From Mycobacterium heidelbergense (GTDB lineage: Bacteria > Actinomycetota > Actinomycetes > Mycobacteriales > Mycobacteriaceae): a DNA stretch of 64,000 bases. Each line of letters opens with the position of its first letter. Position 1 is the stretch's first letter. Position numbers and translations under genes: made by a program. Where the stretch lies: positions 1,798,001-1,862,000 of the forward strand of contig NZ_AP022615.1 of assembly GCF_010730745.1 (NCBI RefSeq), written 5' to 3'. This document shows, piece by piece, positions 28,219 to 37,856 of the stretch. The notes beneath the pieces were generated by a model. The model ran no database searches, had not been told where the DNA came from, and saw nothing but the letters and a program-made list of their open reading frames with translations.

Positions 28219-28485
28219 ATGCAACAGCAAGCAGCCCTTCGGCCCCTCGTTACCGCGGGCGCCGCGGCATTAGGCGCCAGTATGATTGCCCTCACACCGG
28301 CGGTTTCCAACGATCTCGCCGCCGATATCCAGCACAGCGCAGTTACTATCCAGCAGCGCGCAGTAGAGCTGACCGACTACGTCGCCAATCCGATCGAAAC
28401 CTGGATCGACGTCTTCGAGGCGGCAGGCATCAACATCCAATCGCTCGCCGCTCAATTCCAACAGTATCCCTTCGTGCTGGCCTGA
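28219..28485 (+). pseudogene. cassette B gene 2, 5' fragment cut by an insertion sequence
   Basis: 88 residues: signal (LRPLVTAGAAALGASMIALT) and the NPIETWIDVFEAAG region, reading up to QQYPFVLA and then a stop supplied by the left end of the IS. The rest of the gene resumes in the same frame at 30246, after the 22-base target duplication. Joining the two parts would give about 420 residues, the normal gene 2 length. Confidence 0.9.
28459..28480. repeat. 22-bp target site duplication, left copy
   Basis: The 22 bases before the IS (beginning caacagtatccc) are repeated exactly at 30246-30267. This is direct evidence of transposition into a previously intact gene 2. Confidence 0.95.
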
Positions 28486-30245
28486 GTTTGGACACCCTCG
28501 GCGATTCTGACGTGGCGTAGTTCTCTGACCTGCTGTTTCTGTCGCGCGGGTGGGTGTTTTGGGGTACTAACCGGGTAGGTTCGTGCGGTGGCGTACGTGC
28601 GGAAGGTGCGCACTGCCTCGGGTGCGGTGGCGGTGCAGGTAGCGCGCAAGGACCAGGGCAAGGTGGTGATCCTGGCGGATCTGGGCTCGGCGCATACCGA
28701 TGCTGAGCTGGGCATTCTGCTCGATGTGGCCCACCAGGTGGTGCTTGACGGTCAGGCCGCTCTTGACTTTGAGGTCGGTGCTCGCGCTCAGTCGATGGCT
28801 CGGGTGGCCGACTTCCGGGAGCGCGCGTTGCTCGTTGCGCCGGTCCGGCCCAGCAACCCAGCAGCGGTGGTGGCACCGGGGCGCACGCTGGGCACCAGTT
28901 CACGACTGCTCTATGACGTGCTGGCCCACGTGTATGACTGGCTCGGTTTCGGCGAGGTCGGCGATGAAGTGTTGCGGGACCTGGTGATCGCCCGGATCGT
29001 GGAGCCGACCAGCAAGATCGACGCGCTGCGAGTGCTGGCCGACCTCGGAGCAACACTGGTGTCGTACAAGACGATCGACCGCCACGTCCGCAGCCTCCAT
29101 GCCGGCCCGGCCCGGGATGTGCTCGCCGCGAAATGCTTTGCGCATTCCCGTGATTGCGGCGGTCTGTCACTGCTGCTCTATGACGTCACGACCTTGCATT
29201 GGGAAGCCGAGAAAGAAGACACGCTGCGCCGGGTTGGCTATAGCAAGGACCGCAAGGTCGACCCTCAGATCGTCGTCGGACTGCTGGTGGACCGCACCGG
29301 GATGCCTTTGGAGATCGGCTGTTTCGAGGGCAACACCGCCGAGACGACCACCATCGTGCCGATCATCCGCGGATTCGTCGAACGCCACCAACTGCAAGGG
29401 ACGCCGATGGTGGTGGCCGCTGATGCCGGGATGCTCTCAGCGGCCAACCTCAAAGCCCTCGATGAGTTGGAGTTGTCGTTCATCGTCGGCTCCCGAATGA
29501 CCAAGGCGCCTGGGGATCTGGAGTCCCATTTCCATTGGAACGGCGATGTTTTCACCGACGGGCAGATCATCGACACCGTCACACCCCGGCACGGAAACAG
29601 CACCGTCAACGACTGCAACAAACGTGCTGAGCCGGTCTGGGACCCCGAAGCCCACCCGGGCGCCTGGCGGGCGGTCTGGGCGTACTCGGCCAAACGGGCC
29701 CGCCGCGACCAGAAAACCCTGGCCGCCCAAGAAACCCGCGCGCGAGCCATCGTCGACGGCTCCAAGCAGGCCAAGACCGCCCGGTTCGTGAAGGTCCGCG
29801 GCGATGACCGGGCCATCGACGAGGCCAGCTTGGCCCGTGCCCAATCGCTGGTGGGCTTGAAGGGGTATGTGACCAATGTGCCGGTCACCGTGATGACGGC
29901 CAGCGAAATCATCGCGAAATACCACGACCTGTGGCACGTGGAGAAGTCGTTTCGGATGTCCAAGAGCGACCTGCAGGCGCGGCCGATGTTCAACCGGGTG
30001 CGTGACGCGATCGAAGCGCACCTGACCGTCGTGTTCGCCGCCCTGGCCGTCTCTCACGTCATCCAGTCGCGCACCGGCATATCCATCGCCAAAGCCGTCA
30101 AGGCGCTGCGACCGCTGCGCAGCGCCACCATCAACATCAACGGCGCCACCCAGACTTTCCCACCGGACATCCCCGACCCCGAGCGCAGGATCCTCACCGA
30201 CCTCGGCTTCAAACCCGGGTACTAAGCCAAATGTCCAAACTCAGG
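28481..30245 (+). mobile_element. complete IS1634-family insertion sequence (IS1549-like)
   Basis: 1765 bases bounded by 14-base perfect terminal inverted repeats (CCTGAGTTTGGACA at 28481-28494 and its complement at 30232-30245) and flanked by 22-base direct repeats. It carries one intact transposase gene. Members of this family, such as IS1549, are known for unusually long target duplications, which fits. Perfect ends and exact duplication indicate a recent event. Confidence 0.95.
28588..30225 (+). CDS. IS1634-family transposase
   Basis: 545 residues from a GTG start. It has the IS4-superfamily DDE fold of IS1634/IS1549 enzymes: first Asp in LLYDVTTLHWE, second in VVAADAGMLS, and Glu in LWHVEKSFRMSKSDLQARP. 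The N-terminal region (MAYVRKVRTASGAVAVQV) is typical of the family. No frameshift is seen, so the element may be active. It lies in the same orientation as the interrupted gene. Confidence 0.92.
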   Translation: MAYVRKVRTASGAVAVQVARKDQGKVVILADLGSAHTDAELGILLDVAHQVVLDGQAALDFEVGARAQSMARVADFRERALLVAPVRPSNPAAVVAPGRTLGTSSRLLYDVLAHVYDWLGFGEVGDEVLRDLVIARIVEPTSKIDALRVLADLGATLVSYKTIDRHVRSLHAGPARDVLAAKCFAHSRDCGGLSLLLYDVTTLHWEAEKEDTLRRVGYSKDRKVDPQIVVGLLVDRTGMPLEIGCFEGNTAETTTIVPIIRGFVERHQLQGTPMVVAADAGMLSAANLKALDELELSFIVGSRMTKAPGDLESHFHWNGDVFTDGQIIDTVTPRHGNSTVNDCNKRAEPVWDPEAHPGAWRAVWAYSAKRARRDQKTLAAQETRARAIVDGSKQAKTARFVKVRGDDRAIDEASLARAQSLVGLKGYVTNVPVTVMTASEIIAKYHDLWHVEKSFRMSKSDLQARPMFNRVRDAIEAHLTVVFAALAVSHVIQSRTGISIAKAVKALRPLRSATININGATQTFPPDIPDPERRILTDLGFKPGY

Positions 30246-31268
30246 CAACAGTATCCCTTCGTGCTGGCGCAGCAGGTCGCCGCCAACTTTTTGCAGTACG
30301 GAGTCCAATATGTGACGCCCTACCAAACGGCCACAAACGCCGCCGTCAACTACTTCCTCGGGACTGGCGGAGGCGATTTCGTGCCACTGCTCCAGAGTGC
30401 CGCGGCTGATGCAGTTTCGGGCAATATCTCTCTGGCATTTACCGAATTGCAGTCAGCCCTTTGGACCGCGCCGGCCGTCCAAATCGGAGAACCGTTGGAA
30501 GGGATTCCGACGATCCTCAACCCTATCACGCAGAACCTCGCGAATACGTCCAAATATCTCACGACCACTGGCCTAAAGGACTTCGGCGGTTGGTTCGCAC
30601 TCACCCTCGCTACCCGTATCTTCACCCCGATCGGCACTGGACTGCAAAATGTTTACGATTCGTTGATCGCCGGGGATCCGGTGGGGGCTCTGATCAATAC
30701 GATTGATATCCCCGGCGAATTGACGAATTCAATCATCAACGGTTTCCCAAGCCTTAACGGCACCTACAGTAGCGGCATACTCAGTGACGGCACCAATGGA
30801 CTTGCCAAAATAGTGTTATTGACCCTTCCCCAAGGGCTTGCTACACAGGTCGTTGCTCCCAATGCGCAGAACATCATGAGTGGAGGCAGTCTCTCCTATG
30901 CGTTGGGGTATTTAGCCAATTTGGTGACGACTGGCTTTCCCAACCCGCAGACCGTCGTCGACAATGCGGTGAATTTGTTGCAGTATCTTTTCGCCAATCC
31001 GGGTGCGGCGGCGGCCGCCGTTAATGTGGGCAACTTCGCGGCCCTGGCCCCGGCGGCGAGTGCTTTGCCTGGTTTGTCGGTTGGTGTGGTGAAGGCGTTT
31101 GATCCGGCGGCGGTGACCAATATCGCGGCGTCGTTGGGTCCGTCGTTGGCGGCGGAGGTCGCGGGATCGTTGGGTTCGTCGTTGGGAGCGAATCTGGCGG
31201 GCTCGTTGGCGACAACGCTGTCGGTCGACCTGTCCAAGATTGCGCTGCACATTCTGTCGGCGCTGTAA
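30231..31268 (+). pseudogene. cassette B gene 2, 3' fragment with an IS-supplied start codon
   Basis: 345 codons starting at an ATG formed at the right end of the IS; the first five residues (MSKLR) are IS-encoded, then QQYPFVLAQQVAANFLQYG continues gene 2 in frame. It keeps the helical middle (DSLIAGDPVGALINTIDIPG) and the A-type tail (ASLGPSLAAEVAGSLGSSLG, ending ALHILSAL) but has no signal peptide, so any product would stay in the cytosol. The tail could still reach the cognate ATPase. Confidence 0.88.
30246..30267. repeat. 22-bp target site duplication, right copy
   Basis: Exact repeat of 28459-28480, directly after the right inverted repeat of the IS. Confidence 0.95.
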
Positions 31269-31294
31269 GCCCCTGCGTTGGTTGTTGTGTGTAT

Positions 31295-31322
31295 GCCGGC
31301 GACCCGATCAACGGTCGCCGGC
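31295..31322 (+). terminator. perfect 10-bp stem-loop between gene 2 and gene 3 of cassette B
   Basis: GCCGGCGACC / GGTCGCCGGC with an 8-base loop and no T-run after it. It lies 26 bases after the gene 2 stop. It could act as an intrinsic terminator of the mycobacterial T-poor type, an attenuator or an RNA-processing site. The equivalent gap in copy A lacks it; C and D have a different, longer stem-loop. Confidence 0.55.
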
Positions 31323-31435
31323 CTACCCCCCGGGGTGTGAGAGGTGCTTTCGATGACCTGGATTTGGTCGGCGACACCCGTGTGGTGGTGTGGTGTTGAT
31401 TCTTTGCTGCTTGTGGGTATAGCCGGTGGTTGCTG

Positions 31436-32482
31436 ATGTCTGTGGGCTCGCGGGAATGGGATGAAGGCGACGCCGCTGATGAGGTGTTGGGTGCTACCGG
31501 TGTCTGGTTGATTCCCCGGGCCCCCACGCTGGTGGTGGAGCCCAGGTGTCGGGTCGTCACCCCCGACACCAGTCGCGACGCGCATGCCGGGACGGTGCTG
31601 TCTCGCGAACATCAGGAAGTCCTGGAGTGGGCACAGGCCCGTGTTGATGAGTTGATCGGTGTGGTCGAGGCCAAAGAACACTTCGCGCAGTGGCGCACCA
31701 CCCTGCACGGCCGCGCGGTGAGGTCGTGCGCGGACAACCACATGGTCTTCCTCGGCGCACCGGGCACGGCGAAAAGGACATTTGCCCGGGTGATCGGTGA
31801 GGTGCTGTTCGGGCTAGGGGTGATCGCGCGCCCGGAGGTCACTGTGGTGGCTGCGGAGGATGTTGTGGTGGGGGGTCTTTCGCGTAGCGCGGTGGCGATG
31901 AAAAGTGTGTGTGACGACGCCCGCGGTGGGGTGTTGTTCATCGAGGAGGCCTACCGGCTAGCCCCACAGACCGAACGCTGTTCGTGGGGTGTGGATGCGC
32001 TGACCATGCTCCAAACGTGTATGGCGGAGTACCGCGACGAGCTGGTCGTCATCCTCGCCGGCTACCCCGACCCCATGCGAGCCTTCCTCACCACTCACCA
32101 CGAGCTAGCCGGCCGATTCCCGGTCACGATGAGCTTCGCCAGCTACACCCCCGACGAAGTCGTCGCCATCGGGCGCCGTATAGCCGGTAAGGAGAACCTG
32201 GTCGTGGGGGAGGTGGTGTGGGAGCTGCTGCGCACCGAAGCGGCCCGGTTACGGTCGATCCCCTACGGCCACGCCACGCTGCTCGACGCCGCCGGCAACG
32301 CCCACTACGCACACGATGTGGTCTCCATGTGTCGGCGTGCGCGGCTTCGCCGACTAAACCGAGTGGCACCCAACCGCGGCGACCTCAAACACCTCGTACG
32401 CACCGACCCCGGTGTTCTCCACGTCACCACCACAGACATGCAACGCGCCCTCACCGCCTCACACCCAGCCGTGATGGCCTAA
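31436..32482 (+). CDS. cassette B gene 3: EccA/CbbX-like AAA+ protein with altered Walker A
   Basis: 348 residues, very similar to copy A: GAPGTAKR in place of a canonical Walker A, FIEEAYRL as Walker B (Glu for Asp), VVILAGYPDPM sensor 1, ELAGRFPVTMSF, and GNAHYAHDVVSMCRRARLRR. ATG chosen at 31436 as in copy A. It remains intact even though its gene 2 partner is split by the IS. Confidence 0.85.
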   Translation: MSVGSREWDEGDAADEVLGATGVWLIPRAPTLVVEPRCRVVTPDTSRDAHAGTVLSREHQEVLEWAQARVDELIGVVEAKEHFAQWRTTLHGRAVRSCADNHMVFLGAPGTAKRTFARVIGEVLFGLGVIARPEVTVVAAEDVVVGGLSRSAVAMKSVCDDARGGVLFIEEAYRLAPQTERCSWGVDALTMLQTCMAEYRDELVVILAGYPDPMRAFLTTHHELAGRFPVTMSFASYTPDEVVAIGRRIAGKENLVVGEVVWELLRTEAARLRSIPYGHATLLDAAGNAHYAHDVVSMCRRARLRRLNRVAPNRGDLKHLVRTDPGVLHVTTTDMQRALTASHPAVMA

Positions 32483-32608
32483 ACCAACGACTGCCCGCGG
32501 CCACGGAGGACTTCAACCGTCCGCCGGCATCGCTAGTGACCATTGCGGACGGACCGGGGTCATCGCCCTGTCTGCTATGCCGTCACAGCGACCATGAGAG
32601 TGCCGGTC

Positions 32609-33000
32609 CTTACAGGCCGACGAGCTGTACGTACCTAAGAAGAACCTGAGCCCACAGGGTTTTCGATAGACATTTGCCGATCACTTCGAAAACACGCAGA
32701 ACAGCAATCCCCGAGAAGTTGCGAAAGCACCGGTAGACATGCTACTGCTACGTATATCAGCAACATCTCTCCGGCACTGCGATAGTTCAGTGTGAAAGTA
32801 CCTGCCGGTAACAAGCCCGACCCGTACCCACCCCCCACTCACGATAGCTGCACCCATTACTATGTAGCCGTTTGACACGTCATACAGCGCATAACTGAGT
32901 TTGCTGTGGCTGGCTTCGCCAGCATGCATCTGACACATCGTCATGAACCCCATGCCATCAGGAAGTAATCTCACTTTTTCTCAGGATCACCCCGATCGTG
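32609..33000. repeat. conserved intergenic block, copy C
   Basis: Third copy of the block at 20142. The rightward frame stops early (FR then TAG at about 32668). After ggatcaccccgat it continues into filler shared only with copy D. Confidence 0.75.
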
Positions 33001-33411
33001 GCGATCCTCTGCCCGACCCGACCCATGTCACCGCCGGTCACCCGGCCCAGCCCGCAGCGACCCTGGCCATCGATTCCCGCGTCATCCACACTGCGCCGGC
33101 CCACACGAGGACAAAGCATCCAGCACCCACACCGGCCAGCGGGGGACGCCGAGAAGCGGGCCGCCCACTCACCTGGGCACCAGGGCAAGAACCCTAATCA
33201 CGCTGTCCCCAAAGACGATCGCCGAGAAACGTCTTCATCAACACCGACGAAATCGCCACACCTCGCCGGCCCGGCCGCACCTGCCAACCAGACCCTCCCG
33301 ATCGCAGCCCCCACCCCGATAGCGACGTTCCCTTCCCCCGCCGCGCGCCTCGGCGGGTGACCGACAACACGACCGCACTGCTCTCGGATCGATACTCGAC
33401 GAGGCCCCCCA
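33001..33411. repeat. filler segment shared by C and D only
   Basis: About 410 bases matching 38251-38741 (for example gattc(c/t)cgcgtcatcc, caaggcatccag-type and gcccccaccccgat landmarks). It takes the place of the recombinase relic found before A and B. I see no supportable gene in it. Confidence 0.6.
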
Positions 33412-33684
33412 GTCGCGGGGTGCGACAGCGCCGTCAAGCATTTTGGAAAGGCCAATAATTTTCGGGGCTATTTTGAGCGGATTCTTTTGCTGCCAATTTC
33501 CTCTCACCACAACTAATTACCGAGTGTATTGGGCGATTTTCTCGACGTAATTCTTAGGTATGTTCACCTCTGTTACCAGCCAGAAACACAGGGTGAACCA
33601 GATCAACAACGGCCAGTACCTGGCTTTTTCTCAAGTACGGGCTCGGACACCTCGTTTTATCGGTCATGACAGGAAGGCGCGCAG
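33412..33684 (+). promoter_or_regulatory. conserved leader of cassette C
   Basis: Counterpart of 21361-21619, with a divergent middle (33562-33615) but the same 5' landmark (cgccgtcaagcatttt), cttttgctgccaatttcc, attcttaggtatgttca and the constant end ctcgttttatcggtcatgacaggaaggcgc. Confidence 0.7.
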
Positions 33685-35019
33685 ATGAAGCGTAAGCAGC
33701 ACAGCATGAGGCGAGACCGCCGCAACGCGAAGGCGGCGAGCCGTGGCCGTGTCGTCGGCCTGGGTACCGCCGCGGGTGCGTTGCTGACTGCCACCATGGC
33801 ACCGGTGGTTGCCGCACCTTCGGCGCAGGCGGGGGTGCTGGACATGATCATCAACCCGATCATCCAACCCGTGATGGGCGCCGCCAGTACGGCCGCCGCC
33901 GCGGGTACCACCGCGATCAACGGTATCGGCGCGGGTGCACTCGCGGGCCTGCACACCGGCGCCCTCCAGGGCCTCACGAATAGCCTCAATGCGAGCGCGG
34001 CGGCTTTCCAGGGTGTGCATTCGGCTGCCCTGGCCAGCATCACCAACAGCCTTAACGCCAGCGCTGCCGCTTTCAATGCCGGGGGCCTGAACGCGGCCAT
34101 CGAAGGCCTGCATGCCAGCGCGGCCGCGGCCCTTAGTGGTGGCGGGCTAGACGCGGCGGTCGCTGCGGCGAACTCGCCTAAGGCCGCGCTGAACAACCTG
34201 GTGTACGGGGCGTTCAGCAACGTCTACACCATGGTCTACACCGCCGGCCAAACCTGGATCGCCAGCCCCACCGGCCAACAAGTCGACGGGGTGATCAACA
34301 CCCCGTTCGTCGCCCTGTTCGGGCGCGACCTGATCGGTAACGGCGTCAACGGCTTCACCGGCGCCAACACCTCGCCAATCGGCGGTATCGGCGCCAACGG
34401 CAGCCTCGCCGATGGCGGCTTCCTCTTCGGCAACGGCGGAACCGGCGCAGCCGGCACCGCCACCCACACCACCGGATTCGCCGGCGGCGCTGCCGGCTTG
34501 ATCGGCAACGGCGGGGTCGGTGGTGCCGGATTCAGCCCTGCCAGCGGTGCTGGCGGTAACGGCGGTGCCGGCGGCGTGGGCGGGTTGCTGATGGGCAACG
34601 GCGGCGCCGGCGGTGCCGGTGGTGTCAACGCTAGTAACGGCGGCGTCGGGGGTGCCGGGGGTAATGCCGGCATCCTGTTCGGTAACGGCGGCGCCGGCGG
34701 CGCCGGCGGCGCCAGCAACCCCAACGGCGGTTACGGCGGCCGCGGCGGTGCCGGCGGTAACAGCGCCTGGCTGGTCGGCAACGGCGGCCAAGGTGGCTCT
34801 GCCCCCAACAACATCTACGGCTCCGGACATTACGACGTTGGCAGACCCGGTGGTGCCGGCGGTTTCAGCGGGCTACTGGCCGGCAACGGCGGTAATGGCG
34901 GCAACGGCGGCAACGCCACCCCCGGCTACGGCTACACCGGCGGCAAGGGGGGACTCGGCGGCCTCGCCGGATTCCTCGGCCAAATCGGTGCGGCCGGCAT
35001 ACCCGGAACCAGCGGCTAA
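33685..35019 (+). CDS. cassette C gene 1: exported glycine-rich PGRS-like protein without PE domain
   Basis: 444 residues. Same plan as A and B: basic signal region, GLGTAAGALLTATMAPVVAA core, cleavage probably after SAQA, Ala-rich helical repeats, GRDLIGNGVNGFTGANTS boundary motif, then Gly-rich repeats. The Gly-rich part shares blocks with copy A (GNGGAGGAGGVNA, GYGGRGGAGGN, APNNIYGSG), so gene 1 similarity crosses the A/B versus C/D division; gene conversion is likely. Confidence 0.85.
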   Translation: MKRKQHSMRRDRRNAKAASRGRVVGLGTAAGALLTATMAPVVAAPSAQAGVLDMIINPIIQPVMGAASTAAAAGTTAINGIGAGALAGLHTGALQGLTNSLNASAAAFQGVHSAALASITNSLNASAAAFNAGGLNAAIEGLHASAAAALSGGGLDAAVAAANSPKAALNNLVYGAFSNVYTMVYTAGQTWIASPTGQQVDGVINTPFVALFGRDLIGNGVNGFTGANTSPIGGIGANGSLADGGFLFGNGGTGAAGTATHTTGFAGGAAGLIGNGGVGGAGFSPASGAGGNGGAGGVGGLLMGNGGAGGAGGVNASNGGVGGAGGNAGILFGNGGAGGAGGASNPNGGYGGRGGAGGNSAWLVGNGGQGGSAPNNIYGSGHYDVGRPGGAGGFSGLLAGNGGNGGNGGNATPGYGYTGGKGGLGGLAGFLGQIGAAGIPGTSG

Positions 35020-35093
35020 CACGTCCCTTGGACGCGATGGCTTCATGTACGCCCACGAACACCCAGACCACAGACAGCAAAGGAACAACACCC

Positions 35094-36389
35094 ATGCAAC
35101 AACTCACAGCCCTCCGGCCTCTCGTCACCGCGGGCGCCGCGGCATTAGGCGCCAGCCTGATCGCCCTCACACCCGCAGTCTCCAACGACGCCGCCTCCGC
35201 CCTGCAGCACAGCGTTGCCGCCGCCCAGCAGCGCGCGGTCGAGCTGCTGAGCGCCGACACGGGCGACCCCGGGGTCGTGAACCCCATCCAAACCTGGATC
35301 AACGTCTTCCAACAAGCGGGCGCCAACCTGCAAGCAATTGGAAGCAACATGAGCCACGGGGGCGCGATCCCGCTCCCACTCGCCCAGCAACTGGCCGCGA
35401 ACTGGGTCACCTACGCGAGCATCTACGTCACGGCGTACAAGAGTGCCGATCTCGGCGCGTTCTCCTACTTGACTAATGTGCCGCCGCCGATAAACACCAA
35501 CCTTGCCACTCTTCTTACCAACGCGGTCACTTTGCTTCAGGCACGTGATTTCGTCGATGCCGTCAGCAACCTGGAATTCGCGTTCTGGGGAGGGCCGGTT
35601 TCGACCATATTCCAGCCGATGGAAACGATCCCGACGATCCTCGCCTACATGTCGACCAACTTCGCGGCTCTGGGAAACGTGGCTTTTAACGAACCTGGCC
35701 TTCTCAGTCAATCGATCGTGTCAATGCTGGGTGCCTTTTTTGTCGAAGGTGTGAACAACAGCCTTGCTTACGCGCTTGGCAACGGTATTCAGAATGTTTA
35801 CGACGCGTTCGCCGCTGGTGACCTGCCGGCGGGGGTGACCAATTTCCTCAATATGCCGGGTCTACTCGCAGGAGCAGTCCTCAATGGAGCTGGACTCACA
35901 AGCACCGGGCATTCCGGTCTTCTTACTCCCCAGGCCAGCTTGATAGGTGGTGGTCTGTTGGACACGTTGGCGGTCTGGGCCCCCCAGACACTCGCCTCGA
36001 AGATTGTTGTTAACAATCAGGTGACAGGCACGATACTCACACCCAACATTCTGGCAGGTGGCAGTCTGGCTAATGCGTTCTCGCAATTAGCAAGCCAGAT
36101 AACCACCGGTTGGCCGACACCGAACATGTGGGTCAATGGCTTAATTAATGCGTTCCAGTACTACCTCGAGTTATTCGGCGGCCAGGGCGGCCTGGGGGGT
36201 GCGGCGTTCGCCGCTCCGGCCGGTGTCGCCAGCATTGCCCCGTCGCTCGCGGCCAACCTCGGTGGCATTGCTCCATCGATCGCGGCGGATCTCTCCGGTC
36301 TGGCTCCGTCGTTGGCGACGAACCTTGCGGGGACGCTGGCGCCTCAGCTGGGGACACTGGCGGCTCATCTCCTTACGTCGCTGTTCTGA
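35094..36389 (+). CDS. cassette C gene 2: exported Ala-rich helical protein
   Basis: 431 residues from ATG at 35094 (74 bases after gene 1, aaagga upstream). Signal LRPLVTAGAAALGASLIALT, then NPIQTWINVFQQAGANL, PLAQQLAANWVTYASIYVTAY and DAFAAGDLPAGVTNFLNMPG. The tail is of the second type: 11-residue repeats (GIAPSIAADLS, GLAPSLATNLA) ending GTLAPQLGTLAAHLLTSLF, shared with copy D and unlike A/B. Confidence 0.8.
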   Translation: MQQLTALRPLVTAGAAALGASLIALTPAVSNDAASALQHSVAAAQQRAVELLSADTGDPGVVNPIQTWINVFQQAGANLQAIGSNMSHGGAIPLPLAQQLAANWVTYASIYVTAYKSADLGAFSYLTNVPPPINTNLATLLTNAVTLLQARDFVDAVSNLEFAFWGGPVSTIFQPMETIPTILAYMSTNFAALGNVAFNEPGLLSQSIVSMLGAFFVEGVNNSLAYALGNGIQNVYDAFAAGDLPAGVTNFLNMPGLLAGAVLNGAGLTSTGHSGLLTPQASLIGGGLLDTLAVWAPQTLASKIVVNNQVTGTILTPNILAGGSLANAFSQLASQITTGWPTPNMWVNGLINAFQYYLELFGGQGGLGGAAFAAPAGVASIAPSLAANLGGIAPSIAADLSGLAPSLATNLAGTLAPQLGTLAAHLLTSLF

Positions 36390-36408
36390 GTTGCAGTGCG
36401 GGTCTGCT

Positions 36409-36445
36409 CGCCCAGCGCCGGTGGCAACCACGCCGGTACTGGGCG
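36409..36445 (+). terminator. GC-rich stem-loop between gene 2 and gene 3 of cassette C
   Basis: Imperfect hairpin with CGCCCAG / CTGGGCG outer arms and a CCGGTGG / CCACGCCGG inner stem. The same structure occurs at 41728-41764 in copy D. It has no T-run; attenuation or RNA processing between genes 2 and 3 is possible. Confidence 0.5.
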
Positions 36446-36613
36446 GGTGGGCCCGCCCCCGGGTAGTGCTGCGCGCAAGCGAGGGCTGTGGTGTCGGCGA
36501 CGACCACCGATATGCCTGATGACCTGGCGGGCGAAGACACAGATGTTGCGCGCGCCGGGGTGGGTGTCGTGGGGGCAGGCCCGCTGTGCGTGAGACCCGG
36601 GAGCGAGGTACCG

Positions 36614-37594
36614 ATGAGCAATGTCAACAGTACGGCGGCGGCCCTGGCCCTGGCAGAAGACTGGTGCCAGCGCGAATCGGGTACGTATCCGGGTACCGCA
36701 CTGGCCGCCGAGCGCCGCGAGGTGCTCGAGTGGGCGCAAGCGCGTATCGGCGAACTGATCGGTTTGCAAAGCGCTAAAGACCGTTTCGCGGTGTGGCTCG
36801 GCCAGCACGATGCCCAGCACCGGGGTGTCGTGGCCTCGTGTTCTGAACACCACATGGTGTTCCTGGGTGCGCCGGGCACGGCGAAAACAACGTTCGCCCG
36901 GGTGGCCGCTGAAGTGCTGTTCGGGTTAGGCACGATCACGCGCCCGGAGGTCACCAAGGTCAGCGCCCACGACATCGCCGCCGGCAGCCCCTCGCACAGC
37001 GCGGCCAGGATGAAGAACGTGTGCGGCCGGGCGCGCGGTGGGGTGCTGTTCCTCGACGAGGCCCACCGGCTGGCCCCCGACACCGAAGACCACTGTGGGG
37101 GTGTGGAGGCCATCTACACGCTGTTGACGTGTATGGCGGCCTACCGCGACGAGCTCGTGGTCATCCTGGCCGGTCACGCCCGCCCGATGCAGGACTTCCT
37201 GGCAGTCCATGCCGGACTGGGCGTGCAGTTCCCGTTCACCGCGACGTTCACCAGCTACACCCCCAACGACATCGTCGCCATTGGGCGCCACCTAGCCGGC
37301 AGGGCACAACTGGTGGTCCAAGACCCGGCGTGGGACCTGCTGCGCACCGAAGCAACACGACTACGGTCCATCCCCCACGGCCACGGCACACTGCTCGATG
37401 TCGCCGGCAACGCCCACTACGCCCACGACGTCATCCACACCTGCCAACGCGCACGACTACGCCGACTCCACAAACTCGCACCCCACCGCCGCGACCTCGA
37501 ACACCTCCTCCACACCAACCCCAGCGCCCTCCACGCCAACACCACCGACATGCAACGCGCCCTCACCGCAACACACCCACCCACAGGAATATGA
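36614..37594 (+). CDS. cassette C gene 3: EccA/CbbX-like AAA+ protein
   Basis: 326 residues from ATG at 36614 with gcgagg upstream. The frame is open and similar to copy D back to about 36488, so an N-terminal extension is possible. Motifs: GAPGTAKT (about 85-92; the Gly before Lys is Ala but Thr is kept, unlike A, B and D), canonical Walker B FLDEAHRL, VVILAGHARPM sensor 1, GVQFPFTATF, then GNAHYAHDVIHTCQRARLRR. It has the least altered nucleotide site of the four and may be the active subtype. Confidence 0.85.
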   Translation: MSNVNSTAAALALAEDWCQRESGTYPGTALAAERREVLEWAQARIGELIGLQSAKDRFAVWLGQHDAQHRGVVASCSEHHMVFLGAPGTAKTTFARVAAEVLFGLGTITRPEVTKVSAHDIAAGSPSHSAARMKNVCGRARGGVLFLDEAHRLAPDTEDHCGGVEAIYTLLTCMAAYRDELVVILAGHARPMQDFLAVHAGLGVQFPFTATFTSYTPNDIVAIGRHLAGRAQLVVQDPAWDLLRTEATRLRSIPHGHGTLLDVAGNAHYAHDVIHTCQRARLRRLHKLAPHRRDLEHLLHTNPSALHANTTDMQRALTATHPPTGI

Positions 37595-37856
37595 AGCGAC
37601 ATACCGACACCCACAGGCATCGCTAGTGACCATTGCGGACGGACTGGGGGTCATCGTCACAGCCTGGTATGCCGTCACAGCGGCCATGAGGTGCCGGCTG
37701 CTGGTAGCTGCTCGCCATCCCCGCGATGCTTCTGGTGTGTTGAGAGGGCCAGCCAGATCTAAAAAGGCTGCTGGGCAACCACTTCAGGGCAGGTGACAAC
37801 GGAGCGATTCGCCGAGGGAGAGCCAGGCTTGGGTGGTTCCCGGTGCAGGGCCGGTC

